Part shown: positions 7,799 to 14,177 of the stretch, piece by piece
How the letters are laid out: every line of letters begins with the position of its first letter
Numbering within the stretch: position 1 is the stretch's first letter
From: SIG565 sp964607025
GTDB lineage: Bacteria; Bacillota; Clostridia; Oscillospirales; Acutalibacteraceae
Length of the DNA: 30,510 nucleotides
Direction of reading: 5' to 3'
Assembly (NCBI GenBank): GCA_964607025.1
Contig: CAZSIL010000020.1
Location: forward strand, 1-30,510
Translations under genes and position numbers: made by a program
Notes under the pieces: model-generated
Told to the model about the DNA's origin: nothing
Database searches by the model: none
What the model saw: only the letters and a program-made list of their open reading frames with translations

Positions 7799-8405
7799 GA
7801 GTCAATCTATAAGCCGAGTTCTGTCGTGAACGACTATCTATCTCGACACCGAATCGCTTCGGTGCTCCAGCCACTTTTCAGGGCACATCGGACAAATGTA
7901 TAGCCCTACTTAGTGTTGCTTCGGATAGGGTTTACAGGGTTACTCGGTCTCCCGAATAACCGGTGAGCTCTTACCTCGCCTTTCCACCCTTACCACGTAA
8001 GCAAACGCGAATAATCCGAACCTGCCTAAAATGGCATAATTTAGGCGCTTTTCGGTTTGTCCTCGTTTGTAGGCGCCATCCTTACAAACTCCTTCGCACC
8101 AAAAATCATCCAAAATTCCACTCATTTTAGGTCGTAGAATTTTAAGGGAGAGAATTTTTGTCAGTGCGAAGCACAAAACGCAGCCAATACTGTCGTATTG
8201 GCGAGTATTTTAATAAAGCAATGGCGGAAATACTCCCCTTAAAATCAGGTTTGGCTTATTCGTGTTTGCTTACATGGCGGTATATCTCTGTTGCACTTTC
8301 CCTAAGGTCACCCTCGGCAGCCGTTAGCTGCTATCCTGTCCTGTGAAGCTCGGACTTTCCTCAGATAAAGCGATTTGCTTATATCCGCAGCCGTTCAATT
8401 GACTC
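7799..8405 (-). ncRNA. rnpB: RNase P RNA (bacterial, type A-like) with a greatly enlarged P12 arm
   Basis: The catalytic RNA of RNase P, which trims the 5' ends of tRNAs. On the minus strand it shows the hallmarks GAGGAAAGTCCG, GAAAGTGCAACAGAGA, GGTAAGAGCTCACCGG and the closing ACAGAACTCGGCTTATAG. The P1 helix pairs GAGTCAAT (8405-8398) with ATTGACTC (7806-7799). The total is about 607 nt, far above the usual 350-400. The excess lies where P12 belongs: a helix of about 27 bp with one mismatch and a few G-U pairs (about 7996-8024 with 8244-8273) encloses roughly 220 nt with several further hairpins. The core appears complete, so the RNA is probably functional. The open frames found here are artefacts of this RNA. 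Confidence 0.95.
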
Positions 8406-8413
8406 ACAGGTGT

Positions 8414-8442
8414 ATTTTAGCATAAAAAAGCGTATGTGTCAA
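8414..8442 (-). promoter_or_regulatory. Strong promoter of rnpB
   Basis: On the minus strand: TTGACA (-35) at 8437-8442, a 17-base spacer, and TAAAAT (-10) at 8414-8419. The predicted start falls 7-8 bases further, just at the 5' end of the RNase P RNA. Confidence 0.85.
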
Positions 8443-8479
8443 AACAAAATTCGGAGCATATTATGTTATGGGTGATCTT

Positions 8480-9538
8480 ATGGATAATAAATATTTTTTG
8501 GCGGCAAATTCAGCCGACGGTTTTTTAAGTAAATTTGATAAATGCTACGATGCGATGAGTGGTTGGCGTGCTTACATAATAAAAGGTGGTCCGGGTACGG
8601 GTAAATCTTCCTTTATGCGAAAATTAGCCGAATCGGCAAGGCAAAAACAAATCCCCTTCGAGCTTTGCCCTTGCTCATCTGACCCCGACTCTCTTGATGC
8701 CGTAATTTTCCCGACACTCAAAAAAGTTATTATGGACGGCACCGCACCACACACTATCGACCCGAAATACCCAGCAGTTTGCGAAGAAATCATTAATATG
8801 GGTGAATTTTGGGATACCGATAAATTATTGGCAGCAAGCGAAGAAATTATATCTCTCTCCCAGAAAAACTCTAATTTTCACAAACTTGCTTCACAGTATA
8901 TAAAAGCAGCAGGTCAGGTTACTAAAAACAACTTTTCAATCGCTTTGTCAGCCACCGATATAGAAAAATGCATACATACGGCTTTAAAACTTGCTGACAA
9001 ACATTTACCCGTAAAACAAGACACAGGCATAAAATGGGAGCGTTTTTTGGGCGGTATTACACCAAAGGGTGAAATACACTATACCGAAACTGTAAACTCG
9101 TTTGAAAGAAAAATATTAATCGATGATAAATACGGCGCATCGGCAAGTATTATCCTATCGGCACTATCGGATATTGCCGTATCGCGCGGATATGAAATAA
9201 TACTAATTAAAAACGCCCTTTTACCAAACGATGTAACCGATGGTATTCTTATCCCCGAATTATCCTTGGCGGTTTGCCGAGAAGATGAAAAAATCAAATA
9301 CAAAAGTGACACCCGCCGAATACATTGGGGGCGTTTCACCGATATGGAGCATATAGGTCGTCATAAGCAAAAAATCGCCTTTAATAAAAAGCTATCACGC
9401 CGTTTACTGTCTGGAGCTATCGAAACACTGTCTGCCGCAAAAGACACACACGATAAGCTCGAAGCATATTATATTACCGCAATGGATTTTGATAAACTTC
9501 ATCAATTCCGCGATATATTTATTGAAAAGTTTTTCTAA
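8480..9538 (+). CDS. Two-lobed P-loop ATPase (PRK06851-like) with a degenerate second P-loop
   Basis: About 352 residues. The first half has a clear Walker A motif, KGGPGTGKSSF (near residues 33-43), followed by CSSDPDSLDAVIFP and DGTAPHTIDPKYP, typical of a conserved Firmicutes ATPase family of unknown role (PRK06851). Known members repeat this lobe with a second P-loop. Here the matching site in the second half reads IDDKYGASASIIL, without GxGKS, although the flanking motifs (ITPKG, DGILIPEL) persist. So probably only the first lobe binds ATP. The ATG at 8480 is chosen because GGGTGAT lies 5 bases upstream; the ATG at 8468 is the alternative. It diverges from rnpB. Confidence 0.8.
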   Translation: MDNKYFLAANSADGFLSKFDKCYDAMSGWRAYIIKGGPGTGKSSFMRKLAESARQKQIPFELCPCSSDPDSLDAVIFPTLKKVIMDGTAPHTIDPKYPAVCEEIINMGEFWDTDKLLAASEEIISLSQKNSNFHKLASQYIKAAGQVTKNNFSIALSATDIEKCIHTALKLADKHLPVKQDTGIKWERFLGGITPKGEIHYTETVNSFERKILIDDKYGASASIILSALSDIAVSRGYEIILIKNALLPNDVTDGILIPELSLAVCREDEKIKYKSDTRRIHWGRFTDMEHIGRHKQKIAFNKKLSRRLLSGAIETLSAAKDTHDKLEAYYITAMDFDKLHQFRDIFIEKFF

Positions 9539-9544
9539 AGCAAA

Positions 9545-9590
9545 ATTCTGCACCTATAAAGTCCATACTTATAGGTGCAGAATATTTTTA
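9545..9590. terminator. Terminator between convergent genes
   Basis: A 15-bp perfect stem (9545-9559 with 9569-9583) and a 9-base loop, followed by ATTTTTA on the plus strand and by TTTTG on the minus strand. It separates the ATPase gene from the GDPD gene ending at 9588, and may serve both. Confidence 0.85.
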
Positions 9591-10400
9591 CGGTTCAAAC
9601 TGCTCGAAAATAGTTGTAAATCCTTCTTTTTCAAGCATTTGCATTTCATCCTTTGTTTTAACGGTCCATACAAATTTTTTAACCGACCAAATTTGAGTTG
9701 ACAAAAAGATTTGCGCTGCTTTTCGGTCACTCTGTTTTACCGCTATAAAATCGGGACGGGTTAAACAGTTAAGTACAAGCGGTGTTAATAAAAGGCGTGT
9801 AAAAAATGACAAACCGCTTTTTTCTTTTATAAAATCTTGTGTTAATTGACCGCGCACGATTTCGGGAGCATTTTTCTTTAGCCACAAAATGCATCTGGGG
9901 TCAAACGACTCGATACAGTAGTCACCCTTATAATTTTTAAGTATTTCAACCGTTTTGGCGGTAACCTTAGCACAGTTGCCGTCGGTTTTTATTTCCACAA
10001 GCAACGGCACCTTGCCGTCAACCAAATCTAAAACCTCACTGAGCGTTGGAATTTTCTCGTTCGATTCTTCTAATGTAAAATTTTGAAGGTCGTGCGTTTC
10101 AAGCTCTTCTATTTTTAAATCCACGCCCGCCGTTCTTTTCAAACTTGAATCGTGTATTACTGCTATATTGTTATCTCGCATTAAGTGTACGTCGAGTTCT
10201 ATAGCATAGCCCTTACTGGCGGCAGCTTTAAATGCCGCTATGCTATTTTCGGGTATGGTGGGTTTGTTATGCAGACCGCGGTGCGCATAGCGGTGACCTA
10301 TAAATTTTTCAACATCTTTATTGCCGATTCTGCCGCGAAGCGACAAAACATAAATTGCTATAAAAAGTATAACAACGTCGGCTATTATAAAAGCAACCAT
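9588..10400 (-). CDS. Membrane-anchored glycerophosphodiester phosphodiesterase
   Basis: 270 residues: an N-terminal hydrophobic anchor (1-22) and a GDPD domain of TIM-barrel type. The metal and catalytic signatures are visible: HRGLHNK and ENSIAAF (about 37-55), ELDVHLMRDN (about 72-81) and VIHDSSLKRT. The family splits glycerophosphodiesters into sn-glycerol-3-phosphate and an alcohol, from phospholipid head groups or glycerophosphate polymers. An AGGTG site sits 5 bases before the ATG. It follows glf by 14 bases, so the two are probably one transcript and may both act on envelope glycans or lipids. The exact substrate is not predictable. Confidence 0.9.
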   Translation of the reverse strand: MVAFIIADVVILFIAIYVLSLRGRIGNKDVEKFIGHRYAHRGLHNKPTIPENSIAAFKAAASKGYAIELDVHLMRDNNIAVIHDSSLKRTAGVDLKIEELETHDLQNFTLEESNEKIPTLSEVLDLVDGKVPLLVEIKTDGNCAKVTAKTVEILKNYKGDYCIESFDPRCILWLKKNAPEIVRGQLTQDFIKEKSGLSFFTRLLLTPLVLNCLTRPDFIAVKQSDRKAAQIFLSTQIWSVKKFVWTVKTKDEMQMLEKEGFTTIFEQFEP

Positions 10401-10414
10401 ATTTACACCTGCCG

Positions 10415-11509
10415 TTAAATAAGCGATTCCACCTTTTGCAAAGCTGATAAAATAACCTTATCCATATCATAATACTTGTATTCACCAAGTCGGCCTCCGA
10501 AAATCACCTTAGGTTCCTTTTCGGCTAACGCCTTATATTCTTCATAAAGTTTTCCGTTTTTCTCGTCATTTACGGGATAGTATGGCTCTTTTCCCACACT
10601 CCACTCGGCAGAATATTCATAGCTTATAACCGTTTTTTCCTGTGCGCCAAACTCAAAATGCTTGTGCTCAATTATTCTAGTGTAAGGGGTTTGGCCATCG
10701 GTATAGTTTACAACGGCATTTCCTTGATAATTATCGGTATTCATCACCATTGTATCAAAACGTACACTGCGATACTCTAAATGCCCTTTTGAATAGCCAA
10801 AAAATTCATCTATTGCGCCCGTATACACTGTTTTCTTGGCTATTTTTTGCAGTTCTTCACGGTTGTCAAGAAAATCAACATTTAATCTGACCTCAATGCC
10901 TTTTAGCATCTTTTCAACCATTTTTGTATAACCGCCTATGGCTATACCCTGATATAAATCGTTAAAGTAGTTATTATCGTATATAAATCGTACCGGTAAA
11001 CGCCGTATTATAAAGGATGGCAACTCATTACACGGTCTGCCCCATTGCTTTTCGGTATAATATTTTATGAGTTTTTCATAAATGTCGCTTCCTACTAAAC
11101 TTATTGCCTGTTCTTCTAAATTTTTAGGATTATCTATATTAGCACTTTTGCGCTGTTCTTCTATTTTAGCACGTGCTTCATCAGGGGTTGCAACACCCCA
11201 CATTTTATTAAATGTATTCATATTAAATGGCAAATTATAAATTTCACCCTTATAATTTGCAACGGGCTGATTGGTATAACGATTGAACTCGGCAAAACGA
11301 TTTACGTAGTCCCAAACACGTTTTTCACTTGTATGGAAAATATGTGCACCGTATTTATGCACGTTTATGCCTTCTATTTCTTCAGTATAAACATTTCCCG
11401 CAATATGCGGTCGCTTATCTATAACAAGACACTTAAAGCCCTTGTCGGTCATCTCCCTTGCGAAAACCGCGCCATAGAGACCCGCGCCCACTATCAAATA
11501 ATCGTACAT
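10415..11509 (-). CDS. glf: UDP-galactopyranose mutase
   Basis: 364 residues, normal for the bacterial enzyme, a cytoplasmic flavoprotein that converts UDP-galactopyranose to UDP-galactofuranose for surface glycans. The FAD-binding Rossmann motif VGAGLYGAVFAREM begins at residue 7, followed by the family signatures HIAGNVYT, HKYGAHIFHT, NLPFNMNTFNKMWG and YTEKQWGRP. A galactofuranosyl transferase is not present in the window, so the acceptor polymer is unknown. It has its own promoter (11544-11572) and a GGAG site about 10 bases before the ATG. GDPD follows in the same direction. Confidence 0.96.
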   Translation of the reverse strand: MYDYLIVGAGLYGAVFAREMTDKGFKCLVIDKRPHIAGNVYTEEIEGINVHKYGAHIFHTSEKRVWDYVNRFAEFNRYTNQPVANYKGEIYNLPFNMNTFNKMWGVATPDEARAKIEEQRKSANIDNPKNLEEQAISLVGSDIYEKLIKYYTEKQWGRPCNELPSFIIRRLPVRFIYDNNYFNDLYQGIAIGGYTKMVEKMLKGIEVRLNVDFLDNREELQKIAKKTVYTGAIDEFFGYSKGHLEYRSVRFDTMVMNTDNYQGNAVVNYTDGQTPYTRIIEHKHFEFGAQEKTVISYEYSAEWSVGKEPYYPVNDEKNGKLYEEYKALAEKEPKVIFGGRLGEYKYYDMDKVILSALQKVESLI

Positions 11510-11543
11510 ATCTTAAATTCTCCAATTAATTTTTTACTTTTTC

Positions 11544-11572
11544 AGTATATATTACGTGTAAATCAAAGTCAA
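11544..11572 (-). promoter_or_regulatory. Promoter of the glf-GDPD operon
   Basis: On the minus strand: TTGACT (-35) at 11567-11572, a 17-base spacer, and TATACT (-10) at 11544-11549. The start codon is about 35 bases downstream of the -10 box. Confidence 0.75.
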
Positions 11573-11599
11573 GATTTACTTGGGTTGAAGGCGTTTTGC

Positions 11600-11640
11600 A
11601 ATAAAAGAAAGCCCAAGTGACAGGAATACACTTGGGCTTT
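11600..11640 (-). terminator. Terminator of the AbrB-type gene
   Basis: A 12-bp stem (11608-11619 with 11629-11640) with a 9-base loop, followed on the minus strand by CTTTTAT. It begins 4 bases after the stop of the regulator gene and insulates it from glf. Confidence 0.85.
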
Positions 11641-11643
11641 AAT

Positions 11644-11901
11644 TTATAAGGAGTTTTTCATAGCGCTTAAGCGGTCTATACAACTAAGACACACCTTATG
11701 GCCTTTGAGCTGCATAACATTACCTTCGGCGCCGCAAAAAATACATTTTGGATTATATTTGCGCAAAATTATCATATCGCCATCGGCAAAAATTTCAAAA
11801 CAATCCTGCTCATCGACAATGCCCAACTGTTTGCGCATTTCTTTTGGTATAACAACACGACCATTTCGGTCAACCGGTCTTAAAATTCCGCTGGTTTGCA
11901 T
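11644..11901 (-). CDS. AbrB/SpoVT-type transcription regulator with a C-terminal zinc ribbon
   Basis: 85 residues. Residues 1-50 form the swapped-hairpin DNA-binding domain, with the signature RPVDRNGRVVIPKEMRKQLG. The second half has CIFCG and, 19 residues on, CLSC: a four-cysteine zinc ribbon seen in clostridial AbrB-like proteins. It therefore differs from SpoVT, which carries a GAF domain. Such proteins are dimeric or tetrameric transition-state regulators. It is a single-gene unit with a consensus promoter (11931-11959) whose -35 box is part of a palindrome, which suggests self-regulation. A 75-residue frame running into this region (11880-12107) is not considered real. Confidence 0.92.
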   Translation of the reverse strand: MQTSGILRPVDRNGRVVIPKEMRKQLGIVDEQDCFEIFADGDMIILRKYNPKCIFCGAEGNVMQLKGHKVCLSCIDRLSAMKNSL

Positions 11902-11930
11902 AACATCACCCTTTTAGTATATTTTGTAAT

Positions 11931-11959
11931 ATTATACAATATTTGACATATTTTGTCAA
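11931..11959 (-). promoter_or_regulatory. Consensus promoter of the AbrB-type gene, overlapping a palindrome
   Basis: On the minus strand: TTGACA (-35) at 11954-11959, a 17-base spacer, and TATAAT (-10) at 11931-11936, both boxes perfect. The palindrome TTGACATATTTTGTCAA (11943-11959, 6-base arms) covers the -35 box, and ATATTTTGT occurs twice (within 11919-11928 and 11948-11956). A repressor bound here would block the polymerase. The AbrB-type protein itself is the obvious candidate, but this is inferred. Confidence 0.8.
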
Positions 11960-11970
11960 TAAATACTAAA

Positions 11971-12166
11971 CTCCCACCCTGCCGTAATGCGCTAATGATA
12001 ACCTGCGGTATAGCAGGTGGGTGTCGTGTGTGCGGTTTTGCGCTCCCTTCTTCCGTTAGTACAACGCATATAGCGGCATAACGGGAGGTCTGCATCCCGC
12101 CGCACAAGCCGGACCCCGATTAATAGCTTGTAGGGTTATAATAGAACAGTCCGCGAACAGGGTAGG
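11971..12166 (-). ncRNA. Structured non-coding RNA, raiA-motif candidate
   Basis: A GC-richer island of about 195 nt between the DUF1292 gene and the AbrB-type gene, with no credible protein. On the minus strand its ends pair over 9 bp: CCUACCCUG (12166-12158) with CAGGGUGGG (11981-11973), allowing a G-U. Inside are nested stems: ACAAGC/GCUUGU, GUGCGG/CCGCAC, CCGUUA/UAACGG inside CUCCC/GGGAG, and CCUGC/GCAGG. Size, multi-branched shape and Clostridia context fit the raiA motif, an abundant RNA linked to sporulation in one Clostridium. 6S RNA is the main alternative, but it forms a single long rod. The structured-RNA call is firm; the family name is from memory and tentative. Confidence 0.65.
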
Positions 12167-12196
12167 ATAATAATATTTTATTGAAAAAAACAAAAA

Positions 12197-12505
12197 TTAT
12201 TCTTCGGTTATTTCAAAAGCATTTTGCAAACGGTCGATAAACGCATCGGCTATCATTTCATACTCATCGTCATCGTCAATTTCTGAAAAGAACTCTTCGC
12301 CGTTTTCTTCTTCAACCTTAACGATTACTAATTCCCCGCTATCGTCAAGCAACTCTTGTGGGTCGGTGTGTACAGGAAGAAGCGCCAAATATCGCGCATC
12401 ATCGGTTTCAACCGCATCAAGAACTTCAAAGGTGTATTCTTTGCCTTCATCATCAGACAAGGTTATTATATCGGGATTATATTCTTCCATTTTGTTTTCA
12501 GACAT
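12197..12505 (-). CDS. DUF1292 family protein (YrzB-like)
   Basis: 102 residues, very acidic, with no membrane segment. The pattern ITLSDDEGKEYTFEVLD, then YLALLPV and a late VIVKVEEE, matches the small DUF1292 family found in most Firmicutes, often near the alaS-ruvX-fur genes. Molecular function is unknown. It has a sigma-A promoter at 12540-12568 and a GAGG ribosome site 8 bases before the ATG. No hairpin terminator lies directly after the stop; the structured RNA at 11971-12166 begins 30 bases downstream and may be processed from the same transcript. Confidence 0.85.
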   Translation of the reverse strand: MSENKMEEYNPDIITLSDDEGKEYTFEVLDAVETDDARYLALLPVHTDPQELLDDSGELVIVKVEEENGEEFFSEIDDDDEYEMIADAFIDRLQNAFEITEE

Positions 12506-12539
12506 TTTTATTACCTCACATTAATATTTTGCTACTTAT

Positions 12540-12568
12540 ATTTTAAAATATTTTTTTATTTTAGTCAA
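12540..12568 (-). promoter_or_regulatory. Promoter of the DUF1292 gene
   Basis: On the minus strand: TTGACT (-35) at 12563-12568, a 17-base spacer, and TAAAAT (-10) at 12540-12545. It diverges from the promoter at 12637-12665. Confidence 0.72.
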
Positions 12569-12636
12569 TGATATTTATTTTTTATCGTTATTTTTTACAC
12601 ATTTATATATTTTCAACAAAAGTTATAAACTTTTAC

Positions 12637-12665
12637 TTGACAATTAGTGAATAATGTGGTATATT
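12637..12665 (+). promoter_or_regulatory. Promoter of a short leader or small-RNA transcript
   Basis: TTGACA (-35) at 12637-12642, a 17-base spacer, and TATATT (-10) at 12660-12665. Transcription should begin near 12672 and run to the terminator at 12832-12860. Confidence 0.8.
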
Positions 12666-12671
12666 AAAGAC

Positions 12672-12858
12672 AGAAAAGATGAGGAAAGGACTGATACCGA
12701 TGTTCACGGAAACCGAACCGAAGCATTCAGCCCAAAATTTAAAAAGAGAGTGGTGAGTCCAAAATACAGTTAAATTATTATTTTGACAAAAAATTTATAA
12801 ATTGGTGAGTCCAATGGTTTAATAAATTACTCAGGGGTACTTTTGTACCCCTGCTTTT
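12672..12858 (+). ncRNA. Short transcript of about 190 nt with two copies of a 12-base repeat; function unknown
   Basis: It is bounded by a strong promoter and an intrinsic terminator and so looks like a discrete transcript or a leader that ends before the next gene. It holds a possible 25-codon frame (12679-12756) and the sequence TGGTGAGTCCAA twice (12751-12762 and 12803-12814). The second copy sits in a hairpin (ATTGG/CCAAT, loop TGAGT). GGACT at 12688-12692 can pair with AGTCC of either copy, so alternative folds are possible. The segment GGACTGATACCGATG recalls part of the SAM-I riboswitch core, but the other elements are absent and no methionine gene follows. It could be a small RNA, an attenuator leader or a peptide messenger. 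Confidence 0.55.
12679..12756 (+). CDS. Possible 25-residue peptide
   Basis: ATG at 12679 to TGA at 12754-12756, encoding MRKGLIPMFTETEPKHSAQN and five more residues (LKREW). A second in-frame ATG at 12700 has AGGAAAGG about 10 bases upstream and would give 18 residues. There is no hydrophobic signal. The stop codon lies inside the first copy of the 12-base repeat. I do not recognise it. The frame may be chance within a functional RNA. Confidence 0.3.
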   Translation: MRKGLIPMFTETEPKHSAQNLKREW

Positions 12859-12860
12859 TA
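12832..12860 (+). terminator. Intrinsic terminator of the short transcript
   Basis: A 9-bp perfect stem (CAGGGGTAC at 12832-12840 with GTACCCCTG at 12845-12853), loop TTTT, followed by CTTTTTATTT. The next start codon is 48 bases beyond. The arrangement would allow control by attenuation of the gene at 12908. Confidence 0.9.
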
Positions 12861-12907
12861 TTTAATAAATCAAAAATATCGGCGCAAAATAATATCGGAG
12901 GGATATT

Positions 12908-13138
12908 ATGCGCAAGAATAAAAAAGATTTTGATGCGATAGATTTATTGCCGAGTGTAAACGCCATTGTCGGCCAACCGCAAAACGCTATAGAACAAATA
13001 AACAAGTACGGCACCTACAATATACAGCCAACGGGGGACAGCGATAACTCTTTTCCAAAAATCGCGCAGGGCTTAGCGAGGCGTGAGAACCGCAAAAAAA
13101 TGAAAATCGAAGACAAAAAAAGTCGGGATATTTTTTAA
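12908..13138 (+). CDS. Small basic protein of unknown function
   Basis: 76 residues that I do not recognise. The centre (AIDLLPSVNAIVGQPQNAIE and then QINKYGTYNIQPT) is not low-complexity and looks like a conserved fold; the last 20 residues are strongly basic. There is no signal peptide or membrane helix. An excellent GGAGGG site (12897-12902) lies 5 bases before the ATG. The terminator at 12832-12860 lies upstream, so expression needs readthrough or a separate weak promoter. Its last codons and stop lie inside the next terminator hairpin, so KKSRDIF is encoded by the hairpin's 5' arm. Confidence 0.75.
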   Translation: MRKNKKDFDAIDLLPSVNAIVGQPQNAIEQINKYGTYNIQPTGDSDNSFPKIAQGLARRENRKKMKIEDKKSRDIF

Positions 13139-13154
13139 TATCCCGACTTTTTTA
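13114..13154. terminator. Bidirectional terminator overlapping the 3' end of the small gene
   Basis: A long stem made of A-tract + GTCGGGATATT paired with AATATCCCGAC + T-tract (about 13116-13153). The TAA of the small gene lies in its loop side and the TAA of asnA at 13152-13154 touches its far end. It can end transcripts from both directions. Confidence 0.88.
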
Positions 13155-14159
13155 AAGTAATGTAATGCCTTTTTCTTCGCACTCTTTAACCATTTGTTTA
13201 GGCCAGACAGTTGATTGCACTTCGCCTATATGGGCTTTACGCAAAAACAACATACACATTCTTGACTGACCTATTCCGCCACCGATTGTGTACGGCAACT
13301 CTCCGTTTAAAAGTGCCTTATGAAACGATAATTCCTTACGCTCAGGACAGCCCGCAATATTGAGCTGATTTATAAGCGCCGTTTCATCAACGCGGATACC
13401 CATACTTGAAAGTTCCAATGGAGCGTCAAGCACGGGGTTATAAACCATTATGTCTCCGTTTAAGGACCAATCATCATAATCCGGAGCTCTGCCATCGTGT
13501 GGTTTACCAGATTTGAGTTTACCGCCGATTTGCATTATAAATACCGAGCCCATCTCTTTAACAATTTTGTCTTCGCGCTGTTTTGGAGTGAGTTCAGGAT
13601 ACTTTTCTTCGAGTTCGGCAGTTGTTATAAAATGAATTTTATCCGACAACGTTTTCTCGATAAATGAATACTGCTTCGATATATAATCTTCGGTTTCTTT
13701 AAGCGCCGAATATATCTTTTCCACGGTTGTTTTGAGCGTATCCATATTACGCTGGGATTTATCAATGATAAGCTCCCAATCCCACTGATCAACAAGCACC
13801 GAGTGGATATTATCAAGGTCCTCATCGCGTCGAATTGCATTCATATCGGTATAAAGACCTTCGCCTACAGAAAATCCGTGACGCTTTAATGAAAATCGTT
13901 TCCATTTCGCAAGGGAATGCACTATTTCAACATCATATCCGCCGTCCTTGATATCAAAGCTTACCGGTCGCTCAACACCGTTTAGTGTATCATTAAGCCC
14001 ACTTGAACACTCTACAAAAAGCGGCGCGGAAACACGTGTTAAGTTGAGTTTTTTAGCAAGTGAACGCTCAAAATAATCTTTAACCTGTTTTATGGCAACC
14101 TCGGTTGAACGAATATCCAACAGCGAAGCATATCCATCAGGTATTTGTAATTTTCTCAT
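13152..14159 (-). CDS. asnA: Aspartate-ammonia ligase (asparagine synthetase A)
   Basis: 335 residues, the normal length. The enzyme makes asparagine from aspartate, ammonia and ATP, and is built on a class II aminoacyl-tRNA synthetase fold. Visible signatures are VSAPLFVECSSGLNDTLNG near the N-terminus, KWKRFSLKRHGF, GLYTDMNAIRRDED, VDQWDWE, and the class II motif 3 region GGGIGQSRMCML near the end. It starts 18 bases after the PrsA-like gene, so the two are probably co-transcribed from the promoter at 15302-15330. Unlike AsnB it does not use glutamine, which suits an organism with ready ammonia. Confidence 0.96.
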   Translation of the reverse strand: MRKLQIPDGYASLLDIRSTEVAIKQVKDYFERSLAKKLNLTRVSAPLFVECSSGLNDTLNGVERPVSFDIKDGGYDVEIVHSLAKWKRFSLKRHGFSVGEGLYTDMNAIRRDEDLDNIHSVLVDQWDWELIIDKSQRNMDTLKTTVEKIYSALKETEDYISKQYSFIEKTLSDKIHFITTAELEEKYPELTPKQREDKIVKEMGSVFIMQIGGKLKSGKPHDGRAPDYDDWSLNGDIMVYNPVLDAPLELSSMGIRVDETALINQLNIAGCPERKELSFHKALLNGELPYTIGGGIGQSRMCMLFLRKAHIGEVQSTVWPKQMVKECEEKGITLL

Positions 14160-14177
14160 AGTATAAACACCCTATTA

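Noticed and set aside
7940..8346. Open frames of 78 (minus) and 62 (plus) residues
   Set aside because: They lie wholly inside the RNase P RNA gene and its P12 insert, with no ribosome site and no protein-like character.
11880..12107. 75-residue frame upstream of the AbrB-type gene
   Set aside because: It covers the structured RNA and the consensus promoter and runs into the start of the regulator; no ribosome binding site.
11971..12166. SRP RNA or tmRNA
   Set aside because: Neither the SRP GNAR-loop motif nor the tmRNA tRNA-like ends and tag frame are present.
12672..12760. SAM-I type riboswitch
   Set aside because: GGACTGATACCGATG and GGAAACC recall part of the core, but the P1 closing stem and later conserved elements are missing and no methionine or SAM gene follows.
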